Assembly: GCA_030639665.1 (NCBI GenBank)
Contig: DAOWCC010000037.1
Location: 1 to 13,943 of the forward strand
DNA length: 13,943 bases
Direction of reading: 5' to 3'
Origin: Elusimicrobiota bacterium
GTDB lineage: Bacteria; Elusimicrobiota; Elusimicrobia; Elusimicrobiales; UBA9959
A model generated the notes under the pieces. The model saw only the letters and a program-made list of their open reading frames with translations. It made no database searches and was not told the origin of the DNA. The stretch's first letter is position 1. Each line of letters starts with the position of its first letter. Positions 13,653 to 13,943 of this stretch are shown piece after piece. The position numbers and the translations under genes are program-made.

Positions 13653-13943
13653 CGGGTCCTGCTGATTAGAGCCCTTTCGATATTTACCTGTAGGATCGGG
13701 GTCGGCACGAGCTAAGCCCGCCCCTCTCTATCACTGCAAGATAGCAACTCGAGAATTTGTGTCCATAGCAGTCCTTTGAAAGCCCAGTCCACCCACTTCG
13801 CTGTATGCGTATGCGAAGCTCCGAAGAGCCCTACAGGCAAACACCGAAACGCCTCTTTAATTTTTTCTTTCAGCTCTATTTAAGTAAGAAATATCCCACC
13901 CCAATTTTGATACACCTGAATCACCCCACCGAAATAAGGAAAC
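13653..13943. other. No gene seen; contains a long-range inverted repeat
   Basis: This 291-base stretch has no credible ORF on either strand. Arms 13668-13694 and 13830-13856 are inverted with 22 of 27 matches, including a perfect CCTGTAGG/CCTACAGG core, and enclose 135 bases. Three of the five mismatches become G-U pairs if transcribed from the minus strand. Inside are small hairpins: GCTC-TTCG-GAGC, CTTCGC with GCGAAG, and CTATC with GATAG (all minus-strand reading). I checked for tmRNA, RNase P, SRP and tRNA hallmarks and found none. Beyond the arms, C-rich words (TATCCCACCCC at 13892, ATCACCCCACC at 13920) resemble transposon-end repeats only loosely. Confidence 0.4.

Noticed and set aside
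13892..13940. C-rich repeated words as the multiple-repeat end of an IS21-like element
   Set aside because: Only two loosely similar words are visible and no transposase gene is in the window; too weak to annotate.
13653..13943. Right-edge region as tmRNA, RNase P RNA, SRP RNA, 6S RNA or tRNA
   Set aside because: None of the conserved core motifs (tmRNA tag or T-arm, RNase P GAGGAAAGTC, SRP GGAAGGAAGC, tRNA GTTCRA T-loop) was found; a 6S-like rod could not be built convincingly.

Overview
The window is AT-rich bacterial chromosome that is almost entirely housekeeping. All but one of the recognisable genes lie on the minus strand, so it is read here from right to left. The gene content (S16/L19/TrmD cluster, peptide deformylase plus Met-tRNA formyltransferase, PASTA protein, lone CheY-like receiver, lone PTS EIIA-like protein) and the AT-rich, tightly packed style fit an uncultured bacterium of an Elusimicrobiota/Omnitrophota-like lineage. 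That placement is an impression from content and order, not a phylogenetic result.

Right part (about 9.25-13.94 kb). A plus-strand inositol-monophosphatase-family gene (suhB-like) diverges from a minus-strand series. That series starts with an EIIA-like protein overlapping by 4 nt a large APC-type permease with a UspA-like C-terminal domain. Next come def and fmt, then a membrane-anchored triple-PASTA protein and rpe (stop and start share one base). The last 291 bases of the window hold no convincing gene but contain a 27-nt inverted repeat enclosing 135 nt.

Middle (about 5.8-6.6 kb). A 311-bp element with 32-bp terminal inverted repeats, probably a MITE, sits between rpe and a single-domain response regulator. 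It supplies the last seven codons and the stop codon of rpe.

Left part (0-5.88 kb). A probable promoter with overlapping TATAAT boxes precedes rpsP-khpA-trmD-rplS-rnhB-yraN. This is the classical S16/TrmD/L19 operon, but with no rimM between khpA and trmD. It is followed by a nucleoside-salvage group: purine nucleoside phosphorylase, pyrimidine/thymidine phosphorylase and uracil phosphoribosyltransferase, the last cut by the window edge.

The most interesting non-coding signals are these. (1) A tightly packed three-way-junction-like structure between def and fmt buries the Shine-Dalgarno and GTG start of fmt; a 31-codon ORF whose stop overlaps that GTG runs through it. (2) The MITE-like element has taken over the rpe C-terminus. 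(3) Several spacers are built from phased but degenerate 7-bp or 8-bp tandem words of different sequence, one of them running into the suhB promoter. (4) The long-range inverted repeat at the right edge would pair better as a minus-strand RNA. No complete new defence or mobile system is visible.
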